Assembly: GCA_942491975.1 (NCBI GenBank)
Contig: CALOCY010000004.1
Coordinates: 1,922,001 to 1,986,000 of the forward strand
Direction: 5' to 3'
Length of the DNA stretch: 64,000 bases
From: CALOCY01 sp942491975
GTDB lineage: Bacteria > Bacteroidota > Bacteroidia > Bacteroidales > Prolixibacteraceae
A program made the position numbers and the translations under genes. The notes beneath the pieces were generated by a model that did no database searches, had not been told where the DNA came from, and saw only the letters and a list, made by a program, of their open reading frames with translations. Position 1 is the stretch's first letter; every line of letters begins with the position of its first letter. Shown here piece after piece: positions 35,563-45,286 of this stretch.

Positions 35563-38500
35563 TTAAGGCTTTAGCTTTATTACTAAATCATCTAACTTAT
35601 TATCAATTAAATTCATTTTTTCTTTATCATTATAGTTTTCATGTGCCTTTATTGATAGCTTTGATAAGCTTGAATGTATCTTATTTAACTTATCAAACTT
35701 TGGAATATATAACTGAGGTCGTATTTTAAATGACCTAGAATCTGATGAATTTAAGATAAAAGACTTAGCGACAGGAGCATTTAGAATAGCACATATAAAA
35801 TGTGCTTCCTGTAAAGTGATGAAACTACCCGTACTATCTTGACAAATTGTAACGGCATGTTTCTGAAATTGAGGTCTCTTAAATTCACCCCAAGGAGTCT
35901 CAATATCACTTACAACAACAGATTGCCATTTTGTATTATCCCTAAACGCAACATAGTATTTTGCAAAAGTGTAATCACCTGTTCTTGCTATTGCATAAAA
36001 CTCGTTATTATTCTTTTCTCCAATTATCTTATCATTATAGCTGGTCTGTTGAAGTATTAATTTTTTAAACTTATTAAAATATTCAGCTAGCAGTTTTGAT
36101 TTTTTACTTAGTTCCTTTATTGATATAGGACTTCGGGTATTCACCTTATCATAAGGAAATGGTACTATAATATCAGATTTTTTTAAATTAAATCTTTCTA
36201 TATCAACTCCTTTTACAAGCGGTTGTAGGTATATTTTTTCAAGAAGAAATGTTTCTTGAGGTATTTTATATTTAGAAAGTTTTTTCTGAGTGTTTTTAAC
36301 GAAAACTTTATCTGGATATTTTGGCATATCCTTGTCAACTTTTAACAAATAAAGCTCTTGCGGATAAAATTCAATTCCTTGACGACCAGTATAGGAAGAA
36401 TCACCAGAAATCTGTTTAAATTTCCCAAGCTCTATATCATCTGAAGCATATGAAAATATTGTGTTATTTTCATTAGGTTGCCCTGCAATAGCATCTTTGA
36501 TATTAAATATTTGTTTAACTCTATTAAAGTCATTTACGTTAGCGTAATTCTCTAATAAATTCCCAGGTTTCTTTTTGTAATATGTTAATGCAATTCCCTT
36601 TTTATAATCAACTCTTTTTTGAGAATAAAAATATGTTAAAAACTTGTGCTGAACTGGTTTAAAGGGATGTCCAGCTTGTGTCCAGTCAATTAGTTTTTGC
36701 AGATATAAGTTTTTTCTGTTTTCAAGATAAAAGTCTCTAAACCCCTCATATGTTTGTTGGAATATTAATGATTGTGGCATTAAAAAAGCTAGAATACCTG
36801 AATCTTTCAACCAATTTTGTGCAGCAACATTTGAGATTAAAGCACAAACATTTAGATTAATTCCACCAGTCATACCATCTCCAGAAAATAAATGACGCTC
36901 AATGCAGATTGATTTTATTCGTTCTCTATATCCTTCGGGCAATGACCTCCAATCAATCCAAGGCGGATTTCCAACTATTAAATCAAACTTGCCTAAGTTT
37001 GCCGTAGTTAAAAAATTAGTTACTATCCTTGCCCAAATTCCATTCCAATCATTTTTTTCTAATTCTACAAATTGTTCTGCTAAATAATCTATCTTTTTTA
37101 TAATCTCATCTTTCTTCTGCTCTGCAGAAACTAGGTTGAGAATTTTCTTAGTTATTTCACTAGAATCCAGATTATGTATATCCGATTCAATGCTAGTCAT
37201 TGTTTGTGAAAAGGCTAGTGAATCATTTACAGCACTTGTTGGTAAATCAATATGAATGTAGCCTTTTATTGTTTTTATCTTATAACTAACACAAGGCACA
37301 TTATCTATTTCTGTAATAGTTGGAACATATGAAGAATCACCTAAATAGACAGGTATTTCAAAGTTATCTGTATCATCTATTAAAGGGGAAACATTGATAA
37401 AATAGTTAATTCTTGCAGTTAAAACAGCTAGCGGATTTAAATCGATACCTTTTACTCTGTTAAGCACTTGCCTCAAACGTTCTTTATTTGATAAACCACT
37501 TGTATCTTCAAGTACTTTCTTTATAAGAACAGTCAAAAAAGTTCCTGAACCAGAACAAGGGTCAATTGCAGTCCAACTATCTTTTTTGTCCAGTCCATTA
37601 ATTGATTCACTTATCAATTTATCGGCTAACCATGGAGGGGTGTAAAATTCACCTAAACTATGCCTTACCTTATCTGGAATTATTCTCATGAATAAGTCCT
37701 TAAATAAATCATTTACATTTTCTCCACTTTCAAATATTGCTTTGTCTTCGTAATTAGTTAATACTTTAAATATTTCCTGAATAAGAACTCCAATATTTGA
37801 ATCCCACTGCAAGTCTGTGCTATACCAAGCAAAAAAGTCTCCCTCTAATAAATTACCAATGCCTAAACTTCTAAAAATTGCACCTTCTTCTAAGGAATTC
37901 ATCTGTATCCTTAATGTGTCGAAATCAGATACAGAAAGTTTATTAAAATCGATAAGACTTTTATTAAATCTAATTTTCGAAATTACTTTGAAAGCTATTA
38001 TTTTAACAATAATAGCATAAGTAGTTTGTAATGCATAAAGGGCTAAATACTCATCCTCATTACCTTTAATTTTATTTGAAACAATCTTTTCTAAGGATAA
38101 TCTTCTTTCTTCAATGGCTTTTTGTTTTGACTTGTCATCATGAGCTAAACGAAACAACTCTTTCCACTCATTAAATAACATCAAGGAACGACCCGTTGGC
38201 TTGTTTTTAAGCGTAGAATACAAGCAAATAGTCAACCTTTTTGATAAGCTATCTTTGTCTTCGCAAAAATCCTTAACAAGATTCTCTGGCGTTAATGCAA
38301 CTTTTTCAAGTAAAACAATGTTTCGTATGATTTTATCTAAATGGGAAACATTAATGATGTCAAAAGAACCTTCATTTAATACACCTGACTCTAAGATTAT
38401 AAACTTGCATTGAGTGCCATCAGTAACAACTCCAAAATAATCATTTTTATTTTTCTTATCCAATCCAAGTAAGTAATCCTTTAACTGACTTGAAGCTTTA

Positions 38501-38829
38501 TCTTTATCCTTTGAAGATTTTAATTTTGAAGTATGTTTAAATTCAATAACTAGAGCACCGATTTTACTATCTATTCTGCCTTTGGAAATATGTCTTTCTG
38601 TATTTACAGCTTTCTCTTTCTCTGGATAATATTTCAATCCTAATATGTCTTTAATGAAAGAAAAAAGTTCTAATTCAAATATAGAAACGATACTTGCTTC
38701 ATTTTCTGCACTTTTTGAAGCATTATTTATATCAGCACTAACACTCTTTAACTCAGCCTTATACTCATCAGTATTAATGATGTATTCAATCTGCTTTAAT
38801 TTTAATTTATTTCTATATTTCTTCGACAT
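35563..38829 (-). CDS. Type IIG-like restriction enzyme / N6-adenine methyltransferase fusion (cassette gene)
   Basis: A 1088-residue single-chain restriction-modification enzyme. The N-terminal PD-(D/E)XK nuclease is GRIDSKIGALVIEFKH (Asp87, Glu96, Lys98). A helical linker follows to about residue 390. The methyltransferase has motif I DPCSGSGTFL (about residue 425) and the N6-adenine catalytic motif NPPW (about residue 620). The C-terminal 350 residues should hold the target-recognition domain. All key residues are present, so an active defence enzyme is likely. At about 3.7 kb the cassette is among the largest in the array and very large for an integron cassette. Confidence 0.85.
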   Translation of the reverse strand: MSKKYRNKLKLKQIEYIINTDEYKAELKSVSADINNASKSAENEASIVSIFELELFSFIKDILGLKYYPEKEKAVNTERHISKGRIDSKIGALVIEFKHTSKLKSSKDKDKASSQLKDYLLGLDKKNKNDYFGVVTDGTQCKFIILESGVLNEGSFDIINVSHLDKIIRNIVLLEKVALTPENLVKDFCEDKDSLSKRLTICLYSTLKNKPTGRSLMLFNEWKELFRLAHDDKSKQKAIEERRLSLEKIVSNKIKGNEDEYLALYALQTTYAIIVKIIAFKVISKIRFNKSLIDFNKLSVSDFDTLRIQMNSLEEGAIFRSLGIGNLLEGDFFAWYSTDLQWDSNIGVLIQEIFKVLTNYEDKAIFESGENVNDLFKDLFMRIIPDKVRHSLGEFYTPPWLADKLISESINGLDKKDSWTAIDPCSGSGTFLTVLIKKVLEDTSGLSNKERLRQVLNRVKGIDLNPLAVLTARINYFINVSPLIDDTDNFEIPVYLGDSSYVPTITEIDNVPCVSYKIKTIKGYIHIDLPTSAVNDSLAFSQTMTSIESDIHNLDSSEITKKILNLVSAEQKKDEIIKKIDYLAEQFVELEKNDWNGIWARIVTNFLTTANLGKFDLIVGNPPWIDWRSLPEGYRERIKSICIERHLFSGDGMTGGINLNVCALISNVAAQNWLKDSGILAFLMPQSLIFQQTYEGFRDFYLENRKNLYLQKLIDWTQAGHPFKPVQHKFLTYFYSQKRVDYKKGIALTYYKKKPGNLLENYANVNDFNRVKQIFNIKDAIAGQPNENNTIFSYASDDIELGKFKQISGDSSYTGRQGIEFYPQELYLLKVDKDMPKYPDKVFVKNTQKKLSKYKIPQETFLLEKIYLQPLVKGVDIERFNLKKSDIIVPFPYDKVNTRSPISIKELSKKSKLLAEYFNKFKKLILQQTSYNDKIIGEKNNNEFYAIARTGDYTFAKYYVAFRDNTKWQSVVVSDIETPWGEFKRPQFQKHAVTICQDSTGSFITLQEAHFICAILNAPVAKSFILNSSDSRSFKIRPQLYIPKFDKLNKIHSSLSKLSIKAHENYNDKEKMNLIDNKLDDLVIKLKP

Positions 38830-39038
38830 ATAATTTCAATTCTAAAAGCACAAATATACATTTATATATGTGTGTGATGGCAAAAATTTGGCTCTTTTGC
38901 AAGCTGAAGAATCAGCCTGTGTGTTGGGGCTTGCAAATGTGCCAAATGTGCGTTGGCAATTTTACTTTTTTAGCGGGTCGGCAAAACAAAAATTCTTTCA
39001 ATTTAGCACTGTCGCTCTCTTTCTTTAGCCTTGCACCT

Positions 39039-39318
39039 AACGGTGCGGAGTGTATGCACAGTGAACACGGTTCCGATTAAATATACGAAGTATTTTTAAA
39101 TCGGAAGTAAAGTGTGAGGTGTGTATCAAAAAAAGTTTTGTTGTTCATTGTGTATGACACTCGTGTTATGCTTCTGTACGGCGCAGCGAGACAGCGCAAG
39201 CCACCACTAACTTTTTTTGAGCTCCGCACCGTTGATGCTTCATTAGGTTTTGGGAGTTTCGTGGAGCGAAACGTAGAAACCGTAAGGCTTGCGTAGCAGC
39301 CGTATGAAGCATCAACGC
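39039..39318. repeat. 280-bp array unit R6 (gene-less cassette)
   Basis: Full copy; the last base after ATCAACG is C instead of G. Left core GCACCTAAC is the 3' partner of GTTAGGTGC at 35390. Confidence 0.92.
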
Positions 39319-39443
39319 CCGCGGTATGAAACGGTGCGCATTTCAAAGCACCCAGATGTCAAACCGTGAAAACGTTTATTAAATGTTACAAGGCTAAATA
39401 TAGCACAATCCGCGCAATGTTTTATGACCGCTTGTTGTGCAAC
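39313..39443 (-). other. attC-like hairpin of the lipoprotein/SMI1 cassette
   Basis: Left arm GCGGTATGAAACGGTGCGC pairs with the right arm GCGCAATGTTTTATGACCGC. Right core GTTGTGCAAC (39434-39443) matches GTTGCACAAC at 40347-40356. Confidence 0.72.
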
Positions 39444-39451
39444 GTTTTTTT

Positions 39452-39817
39452 CTAATAGTCATCATATATTTGGTCAATAATCACAGTGTCTTTTTCTATT
39501 TTAATCTTGGTCACTTTTTCCATTGGAAATCCGTTCATGAAATAGCCAAATCGAATAGTTTTAAGGATTGAATCTCTGTAAGTCAACAAATAATCTCCAT
39601 CAACTTTCGGTAAATTAGTCATATCTAACCAATAGAGCTGACTTTGCCCTGATTCAAGTTTTAATAAATTAGGATTCGAGTTGTGGACAAATGATTTTAT
39701 ATTAATAGAGTCAATCAACATTTCCGTTTCATTCGTTATCTCAAATTTTGCTTTTATACGACTTTGACATGAATAGAAAAAGACAACCACAAATATTATA
39801 AATCCCATTTTTTTCAT
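39452..39817 (-). CDS. Small hypothetical lipoprotein (cassette gene)
   Basis: A 121-residue protein with a lipoprotein signal (MKKMGFIIFVVVFFYSC, lipobox Cys at 17). The mature part is beta-rich (AKFEITNETEMLIDSINIK, DYLLTYRDSILKTIRFGYF). Function unknown. It follows the SMI1-like gene by 19 bases within the same cassette. Confidence 0.65.
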   Translation of the reverse strand: MKKMGFIIFVVVFFYSCQSRIKAKFEITNETEMLIDSINIKSFVHNSNPNLLKLESGQSQLYWLDMTNLPKVDGDYLLTYRDSILKTIRFGYFMNGFPMEKVTKIKIEKDTVIIDQIYDDY

Positions 39818-39836
39818 TTAATCTTACTTTCTAAGT

Positions 39837-40328
39837 TTAGATAAAATTGTCAGCAAATTCATCTTCACTTGCTAATCCATTATAAAAATCATCAAAGGAA
39901 TCAGCAATGTGTAAATCCTCTCCACACTCGCAATCAATCCACCTAACAGATGGAATATCTCCTTGTCTATAATCAAGTGTAATCCACCAATGACCATCAC
40001 CTGTCAATAAAACTTGTTTATCAGGCAATCCCCATTCTTGAGTCATATAGTCAGATTGCATAATATTATGAGCCGAATCAGATTCTTTGTCCAAAACAAT
40101 CCCGAACAATTCAGTCAATGGCACATGATTATCCGCCCATGTAGTCTTTTTTGTCATCGGGAAGGCAAATCCTTTTGTGTATCCACCGTTTTGAATTTTA
40201 AGCAACTCAAGAAAAGAGTTAGGTAGTTTTATTCCTAACTCGGATTCCGCTTGTTCAATCATTTTTTCAGTCAAAGGCGGATTGTCATAATAATTTGAAT
40301 CCCAAAAATCACTTAGGTTTATTGTCAT
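39837..40328 (-). CDS. SMI1/KNR4 family protein (cassette gene)
   Basis: A 163-residue SUKH-superfamily protein: EKMIEQAESELGIKLPNSFLELLKIQNGG is the family's N-terminal helix and GG turn, followed by hydrophobic strands (HVPLTELFGI) and the acidic C-terminal HIADSFDDFYNGL. In bacteria such proteins are common immunity proteins against contact-dependent or polymorphic toxins. No toxin gene accompanies it. It is an orphan immunity-type cassette gene, with a start 19 bases inside the cassette. Confidence 0.85.
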   Translation of the reverse strand: MTINLSDFWDSNYYDNPPLTEKMIEQAESELGIKLPNSFLELLKIQNGGYTKGFAFPMTKKTTWADNHVPLTELFGIVLDKESDSAHNIMQSDYMTQEWGLPDKQVLLTGDGHWWITLDYRQGDIPSVRWIDCECGEDLHIADSFDDFYNGLASEDEFADNFI

Positions 40329-40349
40329 GTAAGGGTCTTTTTAAATGTT

Positions 40350-40479
40350 GCACAACGGTTCGCATAAGAATAGTAGCCGATTGCGTGGCACTTTCCTGTC
40401 AAGTTACAAGAATGTTGAAGCGGGCTACAACACTTGAATTTACTACTATCTCGGCTATTATTTTTATGCATTGTTACAG
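40350..40479 (-). other. attC-like site with no 280-bp unit beside it
   Basis: The only plain junction in the array. Left: CACAACGGTTC, then GCATAAGAATAGTAGCCGA. Right: TCGGCTATTATTTTTATGC, then ATTGTTACAG. The stem pairs over about 19 bp with two unpaired bases on one side only. About 125 nt. This shows the basic site into which the 280-bp units have gone elsewhere. Confidence 0.82.
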
Positions 40480-40495
40480 GCTGGTGTTCATTGAC

Positions 40496-42676
40496 TTACA
40501 CTTTATCTTTTAAAATATTATTAATAATCTGTTTGCCTTTTACAACTCTGTCTTCTATGTCTATTCCTTCAACTTGTTCAATTGGGTGTTCTGTTTGTTC
40601 TCCATTTTGAGTAACCACATATTTATCATTTAAGCAGTCAATTTCTATGTCTGAATTATTAATCCTTAGTTTATCTCCTTGATAAGCATAATCCCCCAAA
40701 GTTAGTTGCCCATTAAAATCAGACAAGGCATTTAATGAATAAAGAGAAATATCCCAATTTCTGCCACCAATACTTTTTTCTGTGTTCATCATTATTATTT
40801 CGTATGGTTTCTCATCCCTATTTCTCCAATAATACATTCCGAAATTCCCTTGTCTCATTGAGCTGTGTTTGACTAAATAAAATCTCCAATCAATAGGTGT
40901 TTCTGGGTTGTCAAGATATTTGTTGACAAGTTGTGCTAAGTATTCATTATTAATTTCAGATTCTTTCATATCAGACAATAGAGTGTTTAAAATTTTCACT
41001 GACTTATCGAAGCCTTGTCTTTGTTTTGTTGGGTGAAATAAATCAAACCAAACTGAATCATTACTTTTTGCGCCAATTTGATAACGCCAAGATATAAATT
41101 GGGAATAATCCCCAATACTTAACAATGCACTATTTATTAAATCTTTACTACAACTATCAAACAGCAATCTGAATTTCTTGAAGTTGTCGCAATTATTCAA
41201 ATCCACAACAGCAATACAACCTTTTAGTAAGTTATGGTCTTCCAAATGAAATAATTCATCTTCCAATTGCAAATTTGTTTTTAACCATTCTATTTTGTTT
41301 CGTTCTTCTTCTTTTTGTCTCACGTTAAAACCAAGGTCTCCTTTTTCCGCTATTGGAATTTCACCAGTAAGAGTAATGGTTTCCACTTCAAACAACAAAG
41401 TTCTCATTCGTTCATCACGTATTTCATCGGGTGAATTCCAAATTAAATTTCTTATTACTCGAATTCTTTTTTGAAATCTTTCCTCTGAAATCTTTTCTCT
41501 GTTTTGAAGGTATGTAATGATACCGTACAGAAGTAGAATTTTATTTAAAGGAAATTTTCTATTTCGTCCAGAATATTCTCCATAATTATCAAGGCACTCC
41601 TTGAAAATATTTAGCTCTTCTTGATACAGCTTTACCTTTCTACTCTCATAATTATTTTTTGAAAAGAATTTCTTGAAGAAATCAAGAATATCAAGATTGT
41701 ACCAACAGTCAAAAGAGTTTGTTAAATATTTAATATTGTCTTTTGCTTTATCATTTTCAGTACTATATAATAATTTAGCTACTTTAAATTCGTCTCTTTC
41801 AAAATCAATCCCCGACTTGTAACAGATGATATCACTTATAAAATGAAAATATCGCATAAATTCATCATCGATAATATTGTTATCTCCGCGAAATGGGAAA
41901 AGCATATCAGTCCAATTGATATCGAACTTATGATTTATTTCATTTGAAAGTTCGTTAGATTGTTGTTTAATAATTCCTTCAAATTCTGCTTTAAAGTGTT
42001 CAAATTGAGTCAAAGGTTTTCCTCGTGAATTCATTTTTATGTATAAATCATCTGTAAGCCCCATTTCATTAAGTGGTAAAAAATAGAAACTAACAATCTT
42101 TTCATTTACAAGGGAATTCCATAAACCTAATTGCCCATTAAACTTATCATGAATGGCATCAATCATAATCAGCATACTCTGAATTGTAGGGTCATTTTTC
42201 CATTCATATGGATACCATGCTTGGTCTTTAATTGTATCTGATATTCGTTTTGAGCTAAAATCTGGTGAAAACTCAATTAACTCTTGACAAAAATCTCTTG
42301 AACTGAATCGAGTAGCATAAGAAAAATATTTTAAAAACGCATACGTCACTAATTCAAGATTTTCTTTTTTCGCAGCATACCAATGCAATAGGAAAAGAGT
42401 TGTTAACCTTTGTTGTCCATCCAACGGGGTCAAAACGCCATTAATTGACACATCTCCATAAACAAAATCTAAAGTTATGCGACTTCTATTAATTATAGAT
42501 TGTAATAAAGCATCTAAAAACCTATCTCTGATTCTACCAACCTCATCACTTTTTCTACCTTGAGCATAATCTCTTTGAATAATTGGGATTTCTATTTTGC
42601 TTAAAATTATATCTGTTCCTTCAAAATCGAAGGTGCTACCAAACAAATTTTGAAAAGTATATTCTCTTGTATTCAT
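40496..42676 (-). CDS. DUF262 domain protein, second gene of a GmrSD-like pair (cassette gene)
   Basis: A 726-residue protein of the DUF262/ParB-like nuclease group. The N-terminal domain has IPIIQRDYAQGR and TPLDGQQRLTTLFLLHW, the nucleotide-binding and catalytic motifs of GmrS-type subunits. A long helical middle is followed by a C-terminal part with no clear HNH motif. Its ATG overlaps the stop of the upstream DUF262-DUF1524 gene by 4 bases (ATGA), so the two are translationally coupled and probably form one complex. Likely role: restriction of modified or foreign DNA. Confidence 0.82.
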   Translation of the reverse strand: MNTREYTFQNLFGSTFDFEGTDIILSKIEIPIIQRDYAQGRKSDEVGRIRDRFLDALLQSIINRSRITLDFVYGDVSINGVLTPLDGQQRLTTLFLLHWYAAKKENLELVTYAFLKYFSYATRFSSRDFCQELIEFSPDFSSKRISDTIKDQAWYPYEWKNDPTIQSMLIMIDAIHDKFNGQLGLWNSLVNEKIVSFYFLPLNEMGLTDDLYIKMNSRGKPLTQFEHFKAEFEGIIKQQSNELSNEINHKFDINWTDMLFPFRGDNNIIDDEFMRYFHFISDIICYKSGIDFERDEFKVAKLLYSTENDKAKDNIKYLTNSFDCWYNLDILDFFKKFFSKNNYESRKVKLYQEELNIFKECLDNYGEYSGRNRKFPLNKILLLYGIITYLQNREKISEERFQKRIRVIRNLIWNSPDEIRDERMRTLLFEVETITLTGEIPIAEKGDLGFNVRQKEEERNKIEWLKTNLQLEDELFHLEDHNLLKGCIAVVDLNNCDNFKKFRLLFDSCSKDLINSALLSIGDYSQFISWRYQIGAKSNDSVWFDLFHPTKQRQGFDKSVKILNTLLSDMKESEINNEYLAQLVNKYLDNPETPIDWRFYLVKHSSMRQGNFGMYYWRNRDEKPYEIIMMNTEKSIGGRNWDISLYSLNALSDFNGQLTLGDYAYQGDKLRINNSDIEIDCLNDKYVVTQNGEQTEHPIEQVEGIDIEDRVVKGKQIINNILKDKV

Positions 42677-44370
42677 AATGTTATTTTCTTTTGAAGCAAG
42701 GTTAGATAATTCCGTAATACTGTGTCCATTTCAAAAACATAACCATCACGGTCGGCTTTGCCCCAAAAATGTAATTGATTTGATTGTGATGGGGTATAAT
42801 ACTTTAAGAAAATTCTTCTTGTACATGCTGGAATGTAATCGCTTGATTTATCCATTTCAAGAATTTTATTACGCTTAACATCAAAAGTTGAGTTATTCAA
42901 TGCGGAATTATCTGATTGCCCAAGCAAGGCTAAATTTGATAAAGAGTGAGTATATTCAATGCTTCCTTCTTCTGAAAGAATGTTGGTCACTTTTTCGAAT
43001 AATTCTGAAAATTTTTCACCTGAAAGTTTCTCATCATTTGCTGCATTTTTTAATTCTTGGATTAATGGATTGTGTTTTTCTTCGTCAATACTTATTAAAG
43101 ATAATTTATGTAAGTTGAGCCATTCAATCCATTGTTCCTTTTTATTCAAACCTTGCGATTGTTGAGCATGAATGTGTTCTAAACTCCAATTTTCTTGTTT
43201 ATGTTTATCAAATGGAAAACGCATTGTTTCATCTGATTTTTTTCTTATTGTTTCCACATTGAACAACAACAATAACTTTTCAATTTGACTGTAATCGGTT
43301 TTGCTTTCATAAGTCAATTCGCAATAATCCTTCTTAAAATCAATGCTTTTTGCAATCAGTTTATCAAGAGAGTTTTGAAATTCTGACTTTGTAATATCTT
43401 TTGAATTATTTACAAGTTCTTGCAAGCTGATTGATTCTGAAGCAATCAAGTATCCAATTTTGTGATAAAGCTGAATGTTTTCGAACCATTCTTTTAAGCG
43501 TTGAAAATATCGCTGTATTTCAGTCCAGATTTCTGACTTGCTTTTGGATTCTTTAATTTTATTGTCAAAATGAAAAAATGTGAAGAATTTTTCTCTTTCG
43601 TTCTTTTGTTTATTTACCATTAAATTGAAAATCAACTCTATTCTTGTTGAATATTGATTAGGATTTTCATTTGTTATAAAATACCACAAACTATCATTGT
43701 GTAATTCTTTTTCAATTATATCCCACTCAGTGGCAATTTCTAATTGTTTTCTATCATCAATTCCATTATTTCGACTTAAGAACAAAGCTTTTACAAGCTC
43801 TGCATTCGTTAATGGAATTCGACCAATATTTAAACGAGTAAACAATGCAACTGAATCTTCATCTAAACTGACTTCGTACCAAATGATTCGAATACGTTCG
43901 TTTAATTTTTTGTAAAGGTTGAAAGCTGCAAGAGCCTCATCTTTATGTGATTTAAACCAAGTTTCAATAACTCTATATGCCTCAATTATAAAATATTCAT
44001 CAATGTTTTTTGGTTCATAACTTAATGTTTCAGAATTCATATTTTCAAGAAATTCTTTGCTTCCTTCTCTGGTTTCATATTCAAGCGAGAAGTTAAGTTG
44101 AAATGGTAGATTCAACTGTTTCATGTAGCGAAAGATTAAAAAGATTGTTGTCAATCTTTGTTGCCCATCGATTAACTCAAATCTCTTTTCACCTACACTT
44201 TTAACAACAATTGGTTGGAGACTATAATTTTGTCCTTCTTCAAGTTCACTGAAATCATTTAAAAGCCTTTCGACTTCTTCTTTCCAGCGATATCCTCTTT
44301 GATACGCAGGTACATAAAATGCACCGTCAATACTTCCAACTAATTTAGGTTCTAAATTTATGTTATTCAT
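42673..44370 (-). CDS. DUF262-DUF1524 protein, GmrSD-like (cassette gene)
   Basis: A 565-residue protein with an N-terminal DUF262 domain (GAFYVPAYQRGYRW and ELIDGQQRLTTIFL) and a C-terminal DUF1524 HNH-type nuclease region (NWSLEHIHAQQS at about residue 400, followed by a conserved Asn/Leu segment). This is the GmrS plus GmrD layout of type IV restriction enzymes in one chain. It is the first gene of its cassette, starting 91 bases from the core at 44461, and is coupled to a second DUF262 gene. Confidence 0.85.
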   Translation of the reverse strand: MNNINLEPKLVGSIDGAFYVPAYQRGYRWKEEVERLLNDFSELEEGQNYSLQPIVVKSVGEKRFELIDGQQRLTTIFLIFRYMKQLNLPFQLNFSLEYETREGSKEFLENMNSETLSYEPKNIDEYFIIEAYRVIETWFKSHKDEALAAFNLYKKLNERIRIIWYEVSLDEDSVALFTRLNIGRIPLTNAELVKALFLSRNNGIDDRKQLEIATEWDIIEKELHNDSLWYFITNENPNQYSTRIELIFNLMVNKQKNEREKFFTFFHFDNKIKESKSKSEIWTEIQRYFQRLKEWFENIQLYHKIGYLIASESISLQELVNNSKDITKSEFQNSLDKLIAKSIDFKKDYCELTYESKTDYSQIEKLLLLFNVETIRKKSDETMRFPFDKHKQENWSLEHIHAQQSQGLNKKEQWIEWLNLHKLSLISIDEEKHNPLIQELKNAANDEKLSGEKFSELFEKVTNILSEEGSIEYTHSLSNLALLGQSDNSALNNSTFDVKRNKILEMDKSSDYIPACTRRIFLKYYTPSQSNQLHFWGKADRDGYVFEMDTVLRNYLTLLQKKITL

Positions 44371-44458
44371 TTCGTCTGGTTTGCCTTATATTTTAAGTTG
44401 TTATGTTTTTGGTTTACTCTATAATTTCATAGTAGGGTTGTCTTTTACACTTGCCTGT

Positions 44459-44738
44459 AACGGTGCGGAGTGTATGCACAGTGAACACGGTTCCGATTAA
44501 ATATACGAAGTATTTTTAAATCGGAAGTAAAGTGTGAGGTGTGTATCAAAAAAAGTTTTGTTGTTCATTGTGTATGACACTCGTGTTATGCTTCTGTACG
44601 GCGCAGCGAGACAGCGCAAGCCACCACTAACTTTTTTTGAGCTCCGCACCGTTGATGCTTCATTAGGTTTTGGGAGTTTCGTGGAGCGAAACGTAGAAAC
44701 CGTAAGGCTTGCGTAGCAGCCGTATGAAGCATCAACGG
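44459..44738. repeat. 280-bp array unit R7 (gene-less cassette)
   Basis: Full copy. Left core GCCTGTAAC is the partner of GTTACAGGC at 40473. Confidence 0.92.
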
Positions 44739-44920
44739 TTTGGCTATGTGTAGTGCGGTTTTTCGAAGCACTTCACTTTCAAACTGCACTGAGCCAATTC
44801 GTTTATTCATATTTTCTTTTTTTACGCCAATCGTCAAAGACGAATTGGCGTTGTTGCTGCGGAGAACTGCAGTTTGATTTCCCACTGTACCCTGCATTAC
44901 ATATAGCTTTTGTTAGCAGC
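44734..44920 (-). other. attC-like hairpin of the CPBP cassette
   Basis: GGCTATGTGTAGTGCGG on the left pairs imperfectly with CTGCATTACATATAGC on the right; about 180 nt with an extra inner hairpin (GACGAATTGGCG region). The core GTTAGCAGC (44912-44920) is imperfectly matched by GCTGCTCAAC at 46102-46111. Confidence 0.65.
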
Positions 44921-44926
44921 TTTGCG

Positions 44927-45286
44927 TTATTTATATCTATCCATTATTTTATCTATGGCTATTGCAAAAACTACATCTTTTATTTCTTTATCGGCTGGTA
45001 AACCAAATGACATCATTCCTACAATACTATTATTAGATATCAATGGACCACCAGACATTCCTACAATAGCTTTAAAAGATGGTTGAATAACTTTTATGTT
45101 ATTCAATTTTACATCATTTGCATTTATTGTTACATTTTTTATTTCTTCAATTTTTCCAATACTGTCTGCTGAGCAATTATTTAAATTAAATTCATCGATT
45201 ACCAAGAGATTATTATCCCAATGAGCCTTCCTAAGTTTACAAAATGTTATTTTTAAATATAGCCTATTTAAGCTTATATAAATAAA
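44927..45286 (-). pseudogene. Trypsin-like serine protease, C-terminal remnant
   Basis: The frame is open from the CPBP stop codon (45287-45289) to the stop at 44927. It carries the serine-protease nucleophile motif GMSGGPLI followed by SNNSIVGMMSFGLP. The His and Asp halves of the triad are absent and no ATG is present; only a TTG at 45205 could start it. It is probably the tail of a degraded protease gene retained at the end of the cassette. Confidence 0.65.
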
